The translations under genes were made by a program, and so were the position numbers. Of a stretch of 64,000 nucleotides of DNA, positions 23,046-33,803 are shown one piece after another (position 1 is the stretch's first letter; the number at the start of each line of letters is the position of its first letter). The stretch spans positions 24,214,001-24,278,000 of the forward strand of contig NC_072797.1 of NCBI RefSeq assembly GCF_028583425.1. Reading direction: 5' to 3'. The notes under the pieces are model-generated. The model did not search any database. It was given only the letters and a program-made list of their open reading frames with translations, and was not told where the DNA came from. This DNA is from Eublepharis macularius (lineage: Eukaryota; Chordata; Lepidosauria; Squamata; Eublepharidae).

Positions 23046-23681
23046 CCACTCCGAGGGGGCTCACGTTGAAGCCGTCCCTCACTGTTTTTCTTCCACTGAA
23101 GATATAAAACAAGCAGTGTAGTTATTATATCCCATACTTACAGGTACACGATTGCTGCCTGGTCCTAACAGGGTTTACGCAGCATCATTCAGTATTGTCC
23201 TAGAAATCTCCTGGATTCCTGTTAGCTTAGAATTCCAATGAGGTGTCCACCCAGCTGTGTGAGGAATGAGGGAAATGAAATCAAATTGGGCTCTCACTAG
23301 TTCACTTAGTATCTTTGCCTCCCGTGGAGAAGAACTTGAAACATTACAAACGAACCCACTAGGTAGAATTCTAGCAGAACTTATCCCTCTTCATGTTTTT
23401 ATGGGGGGGGGGGTGTTGAACCAAGATAATTTTTGTGTGCTTGTGCCACTCTTAACAGGATGCAGAAGTAAAGGGCTGCACCAATACAGAGTTCAGAGTT
23501 TCTCCATCTACACCTTGTTTTTTCTCTCTTATCAGGATTCCATTTTGTCTGGGGTCTATAAAGAGAAAGTTGTTGCCTGAATATCTTGCTCCTTGAGCTT
23601 TCTTCTTGCCCTGTTAATAGAGCCTTTATCACAAGAAAAGTCTGTCATTTAATATTGTTTTATCCCCCCTTAATTTTCTAG

Positions 23682-23760
23682 CTGTTACAGAAGCAATTGA
23701 AATTCCTCAGTTTATCGGCCGCAGTTACCTCACGTATGATAGTCCAGAAATTCTTAAAAG
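23682..23760 (+). CDS. EGFLAM: EGFLAM coding exon, start of laminin-G 3
   Basis: A 79-nt exon, phase 1 in and phase 2 out, acceptor TTTTCTAG| and donor AAAAG|GTAAAT. It reads (A/T)[18 protein letters not shown] then DSPEILKR across the junction. The [11 protein letters not shown] block opens the third laminin-G domain. The intron before it (about 15.6 kb, holding the micro-exon and the transposon nest) is the largest of this gene within the window. Confidence 0.95.
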
Positions 23761-26700
23761 GTAAATTGATACAGAATTTAGTCATTGCTTTCAGGGACAT
23801 CCCAAGTAGACTTGTGAAGAAGATCATGTTGAAGGGAAGATTGGTACTTCGTTTTGTAGAGATGGATGGCAGATATTAAAATAATCGCATTAAGAACTGC
23901 CTTTCTGGACCAGACCAACGTCCAGCATTCTGTTCCCAGCCAGCCAAATGCCATTTTGGAAAACATAATACGTTGCTAATGGAAGTTTATAGTCCATTTA
24001 TTACTCAGTTAAAGTAAAGTCATCATTGGGGAATTTGGGGCTTGAAACAAGGAGTCTCAGAGTCCGAGGCTAGTAGCTAAACCAGTGGTTTAACTACCAC
24101 TACTACCCACTAAGTAAGTGACATAATCATTACATAATGTGAAAGCTGTAGCTAAAATAAATAGATTTAAGATACATACATAAGGTACACAGATCTCAAA
24201 AATACGTTCATCAGCCAGCTCCTTAATGTTAGATTTGTTTCCGGTTTGCTGTGTGCCACTCTTGAAGGGCTGGAGTTGGGAGGAATCCAGGATCTGAGAC
24301 TTAATTATCAAGACTGGGAAAAGAATATAAAATAACCCCACTTGCTGTGAGAAGCCATTGCAAGCAGGGGAGAGGGTGCCTAAAATTCTGAATTCTTCCT
24401 TCTAGCCCTCTGGTGTTCCAGATTCCCTTCAAGATTTTTTGTTAACCCCCAGGGGACTATCCAGTTAAGAACAACTGAGCTAAACTAAGCTAATCTGCCC
24501 TAATCTTCTGGATAAATCTGTTGTTTTAAAAAATCTGAGGTAACATGTTTCTTGGCCTGGATACAGGTGCAAATATTTTGTACGAATGGATGAAACAGGT
24601 TATTCTGCCACAAAACTATGAATGGTAAAATGGATTCCAGAGTTCTGCAGTTCCCCTTTTAATCTACTGGCACCTTAGTTGTGGATAGTAGATCGCAACT
24701 TCTGATTTGGGAAACAGGAGTCTGAGCTCCCCCTTCTAGCTGAGGAGGTGCTATTTGTAGTGTTGGGCCAGTAGAGCATGTGCTTTGCATGCAGAAGGCC
24801 CCAATTTCAATTCCTGGCATCTATAGTTAAGAGAACCATGTATGAGGTGATGTGACTAATCTTTGCTGATACCCTGGACAGCTGCTGCCAGTCAGAGTAG
24901 ACAATATTGAACTTGATAGATCAAGGGTCTCACTTAGCAGATGGCAGCTTCATGGTGGCGTGTGTGTGATCACCATATGCCCTGCTCCACTATTTTTCCA
25001 GCCAACAGTGTGAGAGGTAGCCCTTGCACCTACACTGCCAGCAGCCTGCAGTCCTGCCATGCTGGGTCACAAAAAGGGAGAGAAAGTTTAGGAGTGGGTC
25101 CCACTTCCAAAAGCTTGAGAGCCACTGTTGTGAATGCAAATTAAAACACCTCCTCCTGGTTGCTGAAATAACATCCCCAGCGATGAACCATTATAATGTG
25201 ACCAGCCGATGCAAAGCACCAGTGATTTCCCCCTGTTCACTCACTGCCATGATCGGAAAGTGTAAGCTCTTGTGTCTTCCCACCCCTCCTGTGATGCATC
25301 TCCATGTGAAGTCCAATCCCCTGTGCCTTTTTAGGGTGAAGCATCATGACAACAACTGGTGTATATTAAACAGCCATGTCATGGATTACATGGTAGCCGG
25401 GATGGCAAAATATAAGCGTTCATGTTTCCTTAGCCAGGTTATTTCCTTAGCCAGTTCTTTAGCCAGAATGCCCAAGCAAATGTCTTCATCTGCAAAGAGA
25501 AACTTCTAGAAAGGAAGCTGCATGGTAAAATGGCTTCTGCAGCCTTCCCAGTTTTACTCAGATGAGTGATTTGCTTGGCTGGTTAAAGCCTTAAGTTACC
25601 AGAGCTTAATGAGCCTTTTCCTTTCTGTCACCCAGTCAAAAATTAGAACTTTTAACCACTGCCACCACCAAGAGCAGAGAGAGATCTATAACTTTTCCTT
25701 CTGTCTGTAACCAAAGGTCAAGTACTTTAAACTCTCATTAATTTATCACTAGCTTCACGTGTTGACTGTGGGTCAGATCATAAAAAGGCAAGCTTGGGGT
25801 TGCAAAAGACTACAGAATTATACTGACTAGTATACTTTTTTAACTGGAAAAAATTATTATAAAAAGAAACCAAATGAAGATAAAAGGTAAATTATCACAT
25901 TTTTGGCTAAGGAAAAAAATGGGAATAAACACGTCCTCTGATCTTTAATTTATCCCTAATAATGGAATGTAGAGAGTCATAAACCTAGTTACAAAAATCT
26001 AGTTACTCGTTCATCCTCATTCTTAAACTGGGTCATCTCACTCCTCCATCCTTCAATGGAGCTGCCATTGTACTGCCCCTCCTCTGCTTTTCCAAAGGAC
26101 CAAGAATAAAAAAGCCACAGAGTCTCTCACAAAAGAGCCGTCTGCAATAGCCACACCTTTTTGCCTACTGAAGAATTCCAGCCTTTTCTAGTTCAGGAAA
26201 GCTGACACTTTAGGAAGGTTCTTCTGTCCGTTTAAGCCAGTCATCCATTTACTTACCTATTTATGTAGGGCATATATATGCTGCTTGTTCAGAGACCTGC
26301 TTGAGGAAGCTTAAGTAAAAATAATACCACAAAGTCATAAGAAGTCATAAATTGTCATACAGAAAACCAAACTAGCCATTAAAACAAGACAAGGCCATAA
26401 AGACAGCATAAAATAACCCTTGAACGCCCTAAAAAGAAACTAGATCTTAAAGCAGAAGCAGAAAATAAAACAGACCAACAGATAAAACCCAAATGTTGGG
26501 ATAAAAAGAAATGCCCTGGCCTGTTGCCTAAATCGTAATTTTTCTTGCTAGGCAAATTCCCAGCTGAAAGCTCACTTGGAAAACTTGTTTTACTACCTTT
26601 GTCCTAACTGGCAAGCCTCTGAATATCTGTAGAGTTTAAATTAATAACTCCCCCACCCCCGCAACTGCAGTTGTATTCTGCAGGTTACTTATGGCATGAA

Positions 26701-26843
26701 GAGTCATTTCACCACAGGCCTTTTTCCTCATAGATCTATTTTTTTAAAAAATGTTTGCAATTTTAAAATCTAGTGTTGCATCGTAGTTCCTGAAACTACA
26801 GTTACAAGTCCAGATTTATAGGGAGGGAAGATTCAATTAGAAC
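23761..26843. other. EGFLAM intron
   Basis: Contains the SINE at 24760-24955 and weak LINE-like tails near 23880-23970 and 26245-26500; otherwise nothing recognised. Confidence 0.45.
24760..24955 (+). repeat. tRNA-derived SINE (GCATGCAGAAGGTCCC family)
   Basis: GTGCTTTGCATGCAGAAGGC, TTTCAATTCCTGGCATC, then CTGCTGCCAGTCAGAGTAGA and GATGGCAGCTTCATGG. Same family as 44728-44930 and 44931-45092. Confidence 0.65.
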
Positions 26844-27152
26844 CAGGGCTTTTTTCCAGCGGGAACGCAGTGGAACAGAGTTCCGGCACCTCTTGAAAAT
26901 GGTCACATGGCCGGTGGCCCCGCCCCCTGATCTCCAGACAGAGGGGAGTTTAGATGGCGCGGAGGGCAATCTAAACTCCCCTCTGTCTGGAGATAAGGGG
27001 TGGGGCCACCAGCCATTGACCATTTTTACCAAGGGCGATTTAAACTTTTAAAAACTGCCCCCTTGTTCCAGCTGACCCAAAATGGCGTCATTGTGCGGTC
27101 CTGAGATCCACCACTGAGTTCCGCCACCTCTTTTCCCAGAAAAAAAGCCCTG
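26844..27152. mobile_element. hAT-type foldback MITE, CAGGGCTTTTTT family, copy 1
   Basis: 309 bp with ends CAGGGCTTTTTTCC and AAAAAAGCCCTG, flanked by ATTAGAAC and ATCAGAAC (8 bp, one mismatch). The interior has long inverted arms (GGTCACATGGCC... and CCAGACAGAGGGGAGTTTAGAT with its reverse complement). It ends about 140 bp before an EGFLAM exon. Confidence 0.85.
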
Positions 27153-27290
27153 ATCAGAACTGAAACAAAAAGATCTATTATTGAGTCAGACTGTGTATGT
27201 TCAGAGAGCAGTGATTGATTGCGGGAGTATCATATTTTCACTGCACCGTAAAATTTTGTACAACTTAATATTGTTTTCCTGTCCACTAAG

Positions 27291-27434
27291 AGTGTCAGGA
27301 TCAAGAACAAATGTGTTCATGAGGTTCAAGACAACGCTGATGGATGGCCTATTGATGTGGCGGGGAGACAGTCCTATGAGGCCCAACAGTGATTTCATCT
27401 CATTAGGTCTTCAAGATGGCGCCTTAGTCTTCAG
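27291..27434 (+). CDS. EGFLAM: EGFLAM coding exon, laminin-G 3
   Basis: A 144-nt exon, phase 2 at both ends, acceptor CCACTAAG| and donor TTCAG|GTAAGT. It reads [19 protein letters not shown], then [20 protein letters not shown] and LQDGALVF. This is the core beta-sandwich of laminin-G 3: the FKTT..DGLLLW and DFISLGL.DGALVF strands are family hallmarks. It joins the neighbouring exons in frame. A hAT-type MITE (26844-27152) sits only about 140 bp upstream of the acceptor. Confidence 0.96.
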
Positions 27435-30184
27435 GTAAGTTGCTTATTCTGGAGCTGGTAATGATAAGAATTGAGGCTCAACAAGCCTTAATCATGACTT
27501 AATCATGACACAGCCAACACCAAAACTGATCTGTACTTTTTTCAGCCACTCCCCAAAACTCGAGTCTGAAAATATCCAAACAATCCAGACTAAAAGACTT
27601 AACACCCTCAGACAACTCACCCTCCCCATCCAACTATGTGCTGCACAAAGCGGGAGTCTAATATACATGCATTGCTCTAGTACCTTCAAGGGCTGCACCA
27701 TTCAGTTCAGTGGAGGAGGATAAATTTCTTGAGCACCCCTTTGTGAAAGAGCTACCCTCTCTGTTGTCATATAAATGCAACTGCCCACATTAACAAGAGC
27801 CCTGTGTGTATATCGTTTAAAGATGGTTTGCTCTCACATGCTAACAAAGCATCTGCCCAACATCTCTGGCTTGACCATTCTGTTTATACATGAACAGGGA
27901 GAGGCTAAGAGATCTGGGCACAGAATTCCCAAATCCTAGCCTCGCTGCCAAGCTGTACCCATTTACAATATGAGAGAGGAAATACCAGGTAGACATGTAT
28001 CAATAAGTCTCTGTCTCTGGGTGATAGAATTTAACAACCCAGGAAATAAGGGAGTGTTTTTTGTTTGTTCAAATCTTCTACAAAGAGCAGTATTGTTGCT
28101 AGATTTTCCTTCTCTGTGTGAAATGATAACAGTTTTCAGTGAAGGGACAACTTGCAAGTTTGTTTGGTCCCATGGGAAAGCACAGCACGCTGAGATCTAC
28201 CTTGTTATTTGGTTTTATATTTAATCCCCTCACTGTCTCTGCAAAGTATTTTGATGCATTATTCTGAAAAGCAAATGTTCTTACTGCCAAAAAGAAAAAA
28301 AGAAGAGAAATGTAAACCCAAGAAGTGACAGTAAAATGAAGACACTGTTCTTTGGGAGATTGTTTCCTGTTCTTCAGTTGTTTATGAACTTTTTATGCGT
28401 TGCATCCAATTTGGGGGGGGGGGTTGGATTATTGGTTCATCAAATGGCCTGCTGTTTCTTTTTGTCAGTTTTTCTTTCTCAGATTAAGTAGCTGCACAGT
28501 CTCTTGAGAAAACAGTTGTCCATCCTGGTGTGATTATATATAGACACATACAGTAAAATTCAATTTTCACAATGCAGTAAAGCCCACAGAACAAGACAAC
28601 CGAAGCATCTGAACTAATGCACCAAAATGTAATATGAGAACGTTACTGTGCCTTTTAAAGAATGTCCTTTATCAAAATAATTGCCTGATGAGGACCAGTA
28701 CAGATGTTCAAACATGTCCTGAGATGAGATTTCTCACTCAGGTAGGGTACATCCCTGGCCAGAATCATCTGGCCATTCAGTGAAGAAAATATCACATATC
28801 ACAGCAGCAGATTTGTGGTAAAAATCTGAGATATACAGAGGCACAAAGCCATTTCCTTGTGGTTTCCTGTGGTTAAATGTTGCAAAACTTGGCGTCTTTT
28901 TGAAGAAGAACTGAAACAAGGTTGGAATCAAGTTGTGTAGTAAAATAGTAATAGGGTTTCTTTTGTTATGGAATCTTGAGATTGCAAAAGCCGTCCAAGC
29001 AAAATTAGGAACAAAAATCTTCATGGAAGGGTGCAGATTTCAACCTAAGTTTCTTGGTGTTCAAAATAAGGTTATGGGAAACTCAAAAAATGTATAGATC
29101 ATTGATCTGAGTTCTCTCTCTGCTTGACGTGAGGTGAACAAAACTCATACAGAAAGGGGGGAAATCATAGAAATTCTGAATGAAATAGAATGTATTAATT
29201 CTGAATTCGAGCATTTGGGAATGACAGTGAATTTATTTGTTTTGGGATGAGAAACTCTGTTTTCTAGGACTAGCAAACTCAGTTTTCTCTCTGTAAAACC
29301 CAGAAAAAGAACCCCAAAGTTTATCGTATTTAAATTTTTATGCTGCATAAGCCCTGTTAAATCATTGTCAGATTTTTTCAGATGTTTACACAACATTCCT
29401 TTTTAATAGTGTTAAGAATTACATTAGTGAATCAAGCCAAGGTTCCATCAAATGCTAGCTAACCCATATTTTCTGTGCCTGGCATCTGGTAATCAAAGAG
29501 TTAATCTGAGTGGTAGCTATTGTAGTTCAGCCGTTGAGAGACTTTTCATGTGTGTTTGTGGCTGCAAACTCTTCAGTGTTTTTCTACTTTTCTACAGTGC
29601 ACCCTTTTTCTAGATGGCTAAGCAGATTCTGATTTTGAGGGCAAGCTCATTTGTCAGTTCATATGAAAAACAGGAACTCAAGAAAGGAATTGAAGTATCA
29701 AAAGGAAGAAGAGTGGGAAAGGAGGGTGTCTTATCAGCTTGAGGCTTATTTGCATAATTTTAACACAATTTGTAAACTGCCTTGAGTCTCAGCAGAAAGG
29801 GTTGGCTATAAATGAATGAAGTAAGTAAATAAATACGTATGAACCAAGATGGCTATATTAGCTAAATCTGAACCAAGTCTATAGATTGGATTTAGTATAC
29901 TTTTCTGCTGACTGAATGGATTTCTGTGAGCAGAAGGAGAGTTTCTTGTCTCCTGTATTCCACTATACCTCAAAATGTTGTTCCTGGGAAACAGGAGACC
30001 CCTCCAGAACAAAATGAGACAGGCGTTGGAGATCTGCAGTGAGACTGGTAAAAAATTAGCAGCAGCTTCCCACTGGATCTAATCCAGGGACCTGTTAGCA
30101 TTTGATTATTTAAAAAGAAGCATAACTATGAATAAGCATAACAGAGAATGGGCTGGCATTTGAGCATCTTTCCTTTTGTTCCAG
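27435..30184. other. EGFLAM intron
   Basis: AT-rich with no recognised feature apart from a LINE-like tail at about 29758-29835 and a poly-G run near 28412. Confidence 0.45.
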
Positions 30185-30268
30185 CTATAATCTGGGCAGT
30201 GGCATTGCTTGCATTATGGTGAATGGCTCTTTCAACGATGGCCGATGGCACAGAGTAAAGGCAGTTCG
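30185..30268 (+). CDS. EGFLAM: EGFLAM coding exon, laminin-G 3
   Basis: An 84-nt exon, phase 2 at both ends, acceptor TTGTTCCAG| and donor GTTCG|GTAAAC. It reads [20 protein letters not shown] followed by [15 protein letters not shown] is the classical laminin-G strand signature. A hAT-type MITE with a perfect 8-bp duplication sits 220 bp downstream. Confidence 0.95.
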
Positions 30269-30490
30269 GTAAACTGTTTCTATTTTATGCTTCTGTCAGG
30301 GTACATGATTCATGATTCAAAGGATGAGTTTCTCATCTAAAGAGTTCTGGCTCCAAAGAATATACTCTAAATTTCAACTAGGAGGAAACTCATAATAATA
30401 AAGTACCATGAAAGTTGCAACCACCTTGTGGTGACCTAAAGACCATGGAGACTATAGAGGGAGAAGTAATGATTGACAAACAGACAGTAG

Positions 30491-30887
30491 CAGGGCTTTT
30501 TTTCAGCAGGAACGCAGTGGAATGGAGTTCCGGCACCTCTTGAAAATGGTCACATGGCTGGTGGCCCCGCCCTCTGATCTCCAGACAGAGGAGAGTTTAG
30601 ATCACCCTCCACGCCCTGTGCGTGGAGGGCGATCTAAACTCCCCTCTGTTTGGAGATCAGGGGGCAGGGCCACCAGCCATGTGACCATTTTCACTGCGGG
30701 CGATTTAAATGTTTAAAAACTCCTCCCCTTGTTCCAGCTGACCCAAAGTGATGTCATTGCGCAGTCCCGGAAGCATGCATGCACTTTGCGCATGTGGTAC
30801 CAGGGGCACCACCTCCCGCCAGGAGTTGCCCCCTGTTCTGGCAACCCATTGAGTTCCACCACCTCTTTTCCCAGAAAAAAAGCCCTG
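30491..30887. mobile_element. hAT-type foldback MITE, CAGGGCTTTTTT family, copy 2
   Basis: 397 bp, flanked by perfect 8-bp duplications GACAGTAG (30483-30490 and 30888-30895). Same ends and internal inverted arms as the copies at 26844 and 61740, with an extra 3' segment containing GGTACCAGGGGCACCACC. Confidence 0.9.
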
Positions 30888-31149
30888 GACAGTAGGTAGT
30901 GGCAAGATTTCCAAAAAGCTGATGCCAGCAAAGACAGTTGCATATGCTTAGGCTTCCTTTGGATTAGGGAAATGAACTAACCGCCTTAGAAATAAATTTT
31001 GAGCAGACTTCAGGATTTCACATGTGGATCAGATTAGGAATGTTTTAACATCCTTCAATTGGTCCTCAAATAAGGGAACACCAAAAGCAGTCCTTGCTAT
31101 AGTTCTGTGTATGATGTGGCAACAAGAAATAGATGACACCAGGCTGCCA

Positions 31150-31372
31150 TGTCCTAGTATTGATTATGTTCTGTTTCAGTATTTTTTCTACTCTGTATTG
31201 GATTCTTGCTAATGCTATATCTTTTTAAACTTGTATCTGTTTTCTTTATGTTTATGGAAATGTCCTTGATACTGTATGGAAATGTACTTGATACTGACTG
31301 TACTAATCTCATACTGTGTAATCCGTCTTGAGTCTCAGTGAGAAAGGCGGACTGTAAATGACATTAAAAAAT
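31150..31372 (+). repeat. L2-like LINE 3' tail
   Basis: GTGTAATCCGTCTTGAGTCT CAGTGAGAAAGGCGGACTGT AAATGACATTAAAAA is a LINE 3' end. A similar tail lies at about 29758-29835 (CTGCCTTGAGTCTCAGCAGA) and another at 48505-48562. Confidence 0.5.
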
Positions 31373-31434
31373 CAGTTACAACATGAAGTTATCTGAAAAG
31401 CATGTGAGTGTATATATATCTTTTTCACTTTAAG

Positions 31435-31538
31435 AGATGGACAATCTGGCAAAGTCACAGTGGATGATTATGGTGCTAGAACTGGTAAATCACCTGGAAT
31501 GATGAGACAATTGAACATCAATGGAGATCTGTATGTTG
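31435..31538 (+). CDS. EGFLAM: EGFLAM coding exon, laminin-G 3
   Basis: A 104-nt exon, phase 2 in and phase 1 out, acceptor CTTTAAG| and donor GTTG|GTAAGT. It reads [20 protein letters not shown] then [16 protein letters not shown] across the junction. The VTVDD and LNING.LYVGG strands belong to the C-terminal half of laminin-G 3. Confidence 0.95.
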
Positions 31539-33129
31539 GTAAGTTCCTCCTAACTTAATTCTTCTTTATTGAGGATTTCGGGGAGATTGGATCATGCGTG
31601 TTTATCATTTGCTATCTAACCTTGCAAATAAACCTGGACAAAACAGATTATTCCTGTCACTTCCCATTACATCAAACACAGTGGTGCACTAGCATGAGGG
31701 AAGGTGCTTTTCAGGGAGTCCACAATTTCCTCAGATTTTTCAGTTGAACTGCAACCCCTGTGCTACATTCCTGAGAGTTCTTCAAACATCAAAAACGGAT
31801 TTTCAGATAGCTGATCTGGGGGTACACGAGGCAGAGAAGTTCTTGTCCATAAAAAGAGATAAGTTGGTAGTTCTTTGGATTTAATCCGATGTTCACATTC
31901 AGCAGAAGAAGGGAGTGTTGATTCTTGAAAGCTCCTACCCTGAAAATGTTGGTCTCTAAGATGCCACTGGACTCAGATCCCGTTATTCTTCTGAAGTCCA
32001 ACATGGGTACCTACCTGAAACACATTCAGCTGTGAGTGATGATCTTCTGAGAGATCGACACAAGTATAAACACGATAAGCATCTTTTAAAGTTAAAGCTA
32101 ATTTAGGCATGGTTTTAAGGAAACTGGCACACAAGTACTGGTTTTCACAGGAGTGTTGTCTTGGAACAATGCCCAGAAGAACTAGTTAAGTTGCAACCAA
32201 TTGTTTACATGGACAATTAATTCCTGTGTCATGTTTTACACTGTTTCTCTTAATATGCCCAGGAACCACTTCCATAGAAGCATTTGTGGTTGTTTCAGAA
32301 GAAGGCCAAGCCAAATGAGCAACTCCCAGGATGAAATTGTACAATCTCAGTAATAGAATGTTTAGCTTGGCTTTCAGTCTCTAGAGCTGTTCACAACACG
32401 AATTTGATTTAACATGCCTATTTATGGTTCTGTCATATAACGATTCCGTGCTTTGCCAGAGCAGCTGTTCTCGTTTAGCAGGCTGAGATACATGCTTGCC
32501 AAAGCCTACGCCAGCAAGCCATTTGCAGAAATAGAACTTGAACCCACCTATAGCGCCCTATGAAGTAATCCATATAAACACCTTGCAAAAAAGAAAACCC
32601 CATTTATAAAGCTCATCGCAACCATGAGCATGAGAACTAACAGCCCGATCTATTGTCATTAGGGCCAAATTAGAGAGTGTTTATTAAAACCTCCCCCAGA
32701 AGGTCCCAATCAAGATTGGTGTCATGATGTAGGGAGAAGGGAGGTTTACCCTTCCCACATGCGCCATTTATCTCCCTCCCTCCCCCCACCCAAGTTATTT
32801 TCCTGTAGGACAAAACAAAGCACCCCTATAGTTCCTATCAGTTTTTCCCACAGGGCAGATAGCATCCACAGGGGGCTATTAAGTTCATGAAAACATCAAC
32901 AAACGAATTGAGCATTGCCATCTTCTTACAAACACACATGAAACCAAAGTGGGCCTCCTCCGACTGCTGCTGTTTAATGTTTAAAAGTTTATGTGGATTA
33001 GGGAGTATATGGTTAATTCTGTCGACTGATTTTGCTGTTTTTTGGTTTCTGCCCTGCTCGATGTAAATTGTTTTATTGAATGCCAATAAAAAGTTGCTGA
33101 TGCTGATGCTGTTTAAAAGTTACAAGAGA
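31539..33129. other. EGFLAM last intron
   Basis: Holds the repeat at 31912-32000 and, at about 32930-33115, a possible LINE 3' end (CTGCTCGATGTAAATTG, AATAAAAAGTTGC and a short GCTGAT repeat). Nothing else recognised. Confidence 0.4.
31912..32000 (+). repeat. Decayed copy of the Penelope-type short repeat
   Basis: TGATTCTTGAAAGCTCCTACC...TTGGTCTCTAAGATGCCACTGG matches the 3' half of the repeats at 9786 and 10096 with many changes. Related scraps occur near 18030-18065 and 33541-33570. Confidence 0.4.
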
Positions 33130-33540
33130 TTTAAATATTTATTTAGCTACTCTATATCCTCTTTTTCTCCCTTTCCACAACAATACAGCGAGATAGGTTG
33201 GACTGAAGGCCAAATTACAAGAGACGAATGACACTTGTACAGCTTCCCTCAAGTTTTGATGGGAAATGTAGGCAACTTGGCGGAATGTTGGACAAGTGAC
33301 AGTTGAAAAGCCCATTGGACAGCAGTCAGAGAGTCAAGCTACAAGACCAGGATGCCTACATTTCCCATCAAAACTTGAGGGAAGCTGACTAGTGTCCAAC
33401 CTGTGTCATTCGTCACTTGTAGCTTGGCCCTTAGAATGACTGACCCAAGGTCACCCAGTGAGCTTCCATAGCCGAGCAGCAATTCAAACCTGGCTCACTG
33501 AACTTCTAGTCTGCTGCACTAACCGCTATAGCTACACAAA
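33130..33540 (-). repeat. tRNA-derived SINE split by a MITE
   Basis: 33130-33207 carries the SINE tail (TATTTAGCTACTCTATATCC) and 33432-33540 the head (GACCCAAGGTCACCCAGTGAGC ... TTCAAACC ... CTAACCGCTATAGCTACA) on the - strand. TTCAAACC on + is the B-box GGTTTGAA reversed. The MITE at 33208-33431 interrupts it, so the SINE is older. Confidence 0.65.
33208..33431. mobile_element. Palindromic MITE, GCTTCCCTCAAGTTTTGATG family, copy 1
   Basis: About 224 bp with inverted ends (GGCCAAATTACAAG and CTTGTAGCTTGGCC) and a 30-bp inner inverted pair, GCTTCCCTCAAGTTTTGATG... against its complement. It splits a tRNA-type SINE, whose halves lie on either side. Target duplication unclear. Confidence 0.75.
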
Positions 33541-33648
33541 CAGATTCATTGTAGCATAAGCTTTCGGGGGGCTTAGCAACGTTTATGCTTACATTCGCTG
33601 GGCTGTCTCATTAATGTACTTTTTCTCCCCCTCTGCCCCGCCCCTCAG

Positions 33649-33803
33649 GTGGAATGAAGGAAATCGCACTACATACAAACAGACAATATATGAGGGGACT
33701 GGTGGGGTGTATTTCTCACTTCACCCTTTCAACCGATTATCATATTTCGCTGGTTGAAGATGCAGCTGATGGGAAGAACATTAACACTTGTGGGACAAAA
33801 TAA
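33649..33803 (+). CDS. EGFLAM: EGFLAM last coding exon and stop codon
   Basis: Acceptor CCCCTCAG| and an in-frame TAA at 33801-33803. It reads [20 protein letters not shown], then [20 protein letters not shown] and [11 protein letters not shown]-stop. It carries the paired cysteines (GC.SHF and NTCG) that close laminin-G 3. The ending matches the mammalian C-terminus as I remember it, with a Gly-Thr-Lys rather than Gly-Ala-Lys end. The whole window therefore covers about the last 324 residues of a protein of roughly 1,000. Confidence 0.97.

Noticed and set aside
25024-25509. Open frame of 161 codons on +
   Set aside because: Overlaps no conserved motif and is probably a chance open stretch in less AT-rich intron DNA.
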